A DNA stretch of 47,138 nt from Deltaproteobacteria bacterium. Lineage in GTDB: Bacteria > Desulfobacterota > Syntrophia > Syntrophales > JAFGHS01. The notes beneath the pieces are model-generated. The model saw only the letters and a list, made by a program, of their open reading frames with translations. It ran no database searches and was not told the origin of the DNA. Shown here piece after piece: positions 45,143 through 47,138 of this stretch (its first letter is position 1; the number at the start of each line of letters is the position of its first letter). The DNA lies in the NCBI GenBank assembly GCA_016928025.1, contig JAFGLN010000078.1:1-47138 (forward strand). The letters are read 5' to 3'. The position numbers and the translations under genes were made by a program.

Positions 45143-47138
45143 TTAGGCAATGCCGAACTCCGTCCGGGCAATAATGTCATTCTGAATATGCTTCGGCAGA
45201 TCGATATAGCGGAAAGAAATCCCGGAAACCTTGACGACCATCTCCGGATAGTTCTCCGGGTGGATTTGCGCATCCAGCAGCATCTCTCTGCTCAAAGGAT
45301 TGAATTGTACCTGCCTCCCGCCCAGGGCAAAATATCCGTCGATCAGAGAAGCGAATTTGTTCAGCCCTTCTTCCGTTCTGATAGTCATTGGGTTGATCGT
45401 CGCGTTCAGGATAGTGCCGTCGCTTATCGGGACAGCGCAAACTTTAGCCACCGACTGCATAACGGCGGTCAACCCGCCTCGCTCCGTGCCGTTCGACGGA
45501 GAGACGCCGTTGGACAGCGGCGTGCCCGCCAGTCTCCCGTCGGCGGTGGCGCCGATCGTAGCCCCCCAGGAGATGTGCGACCCGTTCGAAAGCATGTAAG
45601 GCCGATGCACGCCACCCATCCAGAATTTGTGTCTTCTCGATTCTTTATTGTAAATATCCGCGATCCAAACGGCCAGTTCATCGACGGACTTGTCGTCGTT
45701 CCCGTATTTCGGCGCATGACGCAAACGCTGCCGGATGTCTTCTTTTCCCTCGAAGTTGCTGCGGAGGCAGGTGACCAGCTCTTCCAGCGTCAGCAGCTTC
45801 TGATCGTAAACCGCCCATTTGATGGCGGCCAGGGAGTCAACGACCGTGGCCAGGGAGCAGTTGCCGATGGCTACGTGATTGTAAGTGGCGCCGCCCCGTG
45901 TCATGTCTTCGCCCGACTCCATGCAGCCTTCGATCGTGGACGAAAGCAGGGGCAACGGATAATTCTCCGCAATCACCTGATCCTTCAAATACCCTGCCCT
46001 GACGCATTTCTCGACCGCCGTCGTCAGTTCTTCCTCAAAGGCCTTTTTGATATCATCGAAGGTCTTGAAAGAAGAGATGGGGTAGGTGGTCGGTACAACC
46101 TCCTTCCAGTTAACGGGGTAACGCTTTCCTTCATTCAGAATCATCTCCAAAAGGGCAGCCAGAAGAACACCGTTCGTTGCGGTATAACCGTTGTTGTCCC
46201 CCGTTCCCGTCGGTTCCGCGCAGCCCACGATAGAGTAATTTCGCGCAGCCTCCGGAGAATAGCCGTCTTCCAGCAGGCCTTTCATGACGACCTCATCGTT
46301 GTAGAAGGCAATACCCGCGCAATCCCGATGCACCTCGCAGGCCTTCAGCAAAAATTCGCGGGGCGTATTCGGCGAAATCCTGACCGCAAGCCCCATACGC
46401 CCGCAGCCTTTAAGGACATGATGCGCTTCAATGAAAAGGAAACTCACATCATTAACCACATTCTCGCCGTTTTTGTCGATTCCACCGATGGTTATATTGT
46501 TGGGACCGAAATAAACGGTCGAGGCCAGCTTTACAACGTATTCCATGATGGCATCGAGGGCCTGACGACGCGTCATTTTTCCGGCCTCAACGTCCTGCTT
46601 ATAGTAAGGATAGAGAAATTGGTCGAGCCTGCCGGGGCAGGTGATCGAGTTGCCGCCGTAACTGATTAATACCGTAGCCTGAGTCAGCCAGACAGCCTGC
46701 AGGGCCTCCGTAAAGTTCCGGGGCGGCTCCGCCGGCACACGTCGGCAGCGCTCCGCTATTTCAAGTAATTCCTGCTTTCTTTGGCCCTCCGCTTTTTGCG
46801 CCATCTGTTCAGCCAGACCGGCGTAGCGCCCGGCGAATTCACAGACGGCTTCCGCGCTGATCCGCGCCGCTTCCAAAAAGTCCTTCTTGCGCAAATAGGC
46901 CCGCTCCTCGATTTTGCCCTTTTCAACGTCTTCCCGAAACGCGGCTAACCTCTCTTCAGCCTCACGGGCAATCCCCTTAAACCCTGAGTCAAGGACCTTT
47001 TTAATTCCGATGGTTACGTGACCCTGCGGCGGCATTTCACCGGAAAACCAGCTCTCCAACCCCCGGGGATCCATGGACGTAACACCTTCCTGCTTCCAGA
47101 GGGCAAGCTTGCGGGCATTGACGGTTTTATCTTTCCAG
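45143..47138 (-). CDS. glycyl radical enzyme (pyruvate formate-lyase/diol dehydratase superfamily), N-terminus outside window
   Basis: The frame is open to the window edge, giving at least 665 residues; an internal Met at 47074 is not the true start, because coding-like sequence continues upstream of it. The thiyl Cys is in YSIVGCAEPTGTG and the radical Gly in VVKVSGISFRYIDLP close to the C-terminus (usual form RVSGYS). GCxEP is the form found in PFL2, glycerol/choline/propanediol-type lyases rather than in classic pyruvate formate-lyase, which has adjacent Cys residues. The subtype cannot be set from this part. It heads an operon with its activase and Fe-S protein copy 4. Confidence 0.92.
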   Translation of the reverse strand, partial: WKDKTVNARKLALWKQEGVTSMDPRGLESWFSGEMPPQGHVTIGIKKVLDSGFKGIAREAEERLAAFREDVEKGKIEERAYLRKKDFLEAARISAEAVCEFAGRYAGLAEQMAQKAEGQRKQELLEIAERCRRVPAEPPRNFTEALQAVWLTQATVLISYGGNSITCPGRLDQFLYPYYKQDVEAGKMTRRQALDAIMEYVVKLASTVYFGPNNITIGGIDKNGENVVNDVSFLFIEAHHVLKGCGRMGLAVRISPNTPREFLLKACEVHRDCAGIAFYNDEVVMKGLLEDGYSPEAARNYSIVGCAEPTGTGDNNGYTATNGVLLAALLEMILNEGKRYPVNWKEVVPTTYPISSFKTFDDIKKAFEEELTTAVEKCVRAGYLKDQVIAENYPLPLLSSTIEGCMESGEDMTRGGATYNHVAIGNCSLATVVDSLAAIKWAVYDQKLLTLEELVTCLRSNFEGKEDIRQRLRHAPKYGNDDKSVDELAVWIADIYNKESRRHKFWMGGVHRPYMLSNGSHISWGATIGATADGRLAGTPLSNGVSPSNGTERGGLTAVMQSVAKVCAVPISDGTILNATINPMTIRTEEGLNKFASLIDGYFALGGRQVQFNPLSREMLLDAQIHPENYPEMVVKVSGISFRYIDLPKHIQNDIIARTEFGIA

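Noticed and set aside
44528-46669. 713-codon open frame on the plus strand
   Set aside because: It lies antisense to the glycyl radical enzyme and activase, whose motifs are unmistakable; the plus-strand product has no family features.
1-47138. tRNA genes or CRISPR arrays
   Set aside because: T-loop-like GGTTCGA/GGTTCAA strings found were all inside protein genes, and no regularly spaced short repeats were seen.

Overview
This window looks like a chromosomal segment of an anaerobic, acyl-CoA-metabolising bacterium, most likely a member of the Desulfobacterota (former Deltaproteobacteria, Syntrophales-like). That placement is an inference from gene content, not from a marker gene. The support is a glycyl radical enzyme with its activase, an FMN/4Fe-4S/FAD enoate-reductase-type oxidoreductase, many cysteine-rich 4Fe-4S proteins, two CoA-ligase (ADP-forming) alpha subunits, a carboxyltransferase, enoyl-CoA hydratases, a class III CoA-transferase, and REP-type repeats of the kind linked to RAYT transposases. 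No rRNA, tRNA or CRISPR array was seen.

Layout. 0-2.3 kb: the tail of a RAYT transposase, a small membrane protein, a ketosphinganine-reductase-like SDR and a VOC protein. 2.9-8.1 kb: enoyl-CoA hydratase plus amidohydrolase, an acyl-CoA carboxyltransferase, and a first CoA-ligase alpha subunit. 8.5-15.6 kb: an RsbRD_N-like sensor domain, then a minus-strand operon (Fe-S protein, old-yellow-enzyme type oxidoreductase, Fe-S protein, CoA-ligase alpha subunit) bracketed by two imperfect 53-bp direct repeats, then a stub of a second old yellow enzyme. 15.8-23.4 kb: nitroreductase, exported proteins, a moxR-DUF58-DUF4129 operon, and a cysteine-rich lipoprotein-like protein. 23.6-31 kb: a dockerin/MopE-type surface protein broken by an amber codon, a HepT remnant, small SnoaL-like and VOC proteins, a MATE transporter, a PdxA-like dehydrogenase and another Fe-S protein. 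31.3-34.6 kb: a DUF1330 protein behind a palindromic operator, a phosphotriesterase-family hydrolase and a class III aminotransferase. 34.6-38 kb: a decay zone with a MITE-like repeat and three broken genes in a row (unknown, CoA-transferase, zinc alcohol dehydrogenase). 38.2-47.1 kb: NudC, a minus-strand operon of two unknown proteins and an enoyl-CoA hydratase with the same operator upstream, TrmO, and a glycyl radical enzyme-activase-Fe-S protein operon running off the window edge.

The most distinctive signal is a family of four paralogous proteins (10912-11985, 13994-15202, 29969-31072, 43007-44110). Each has an N-terminal winged-helix-like segment, a central cysteine-rich domain with a fixed CxC[RK]...C spacing and a CxC[CH]xxCCG motif, and a C-terminal double [4Fe-4S] ferredoxin. 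Each sits beside a different redox or catabolic enzyme. A second signal is a shared 16-bp palindromic operator (TACAACG-NN-CGTTGTA type) placed at promoters of two distant units. Clear sigma70 promoters (TTGACN, 16-18 bp, TATACT-like) precede several genes.
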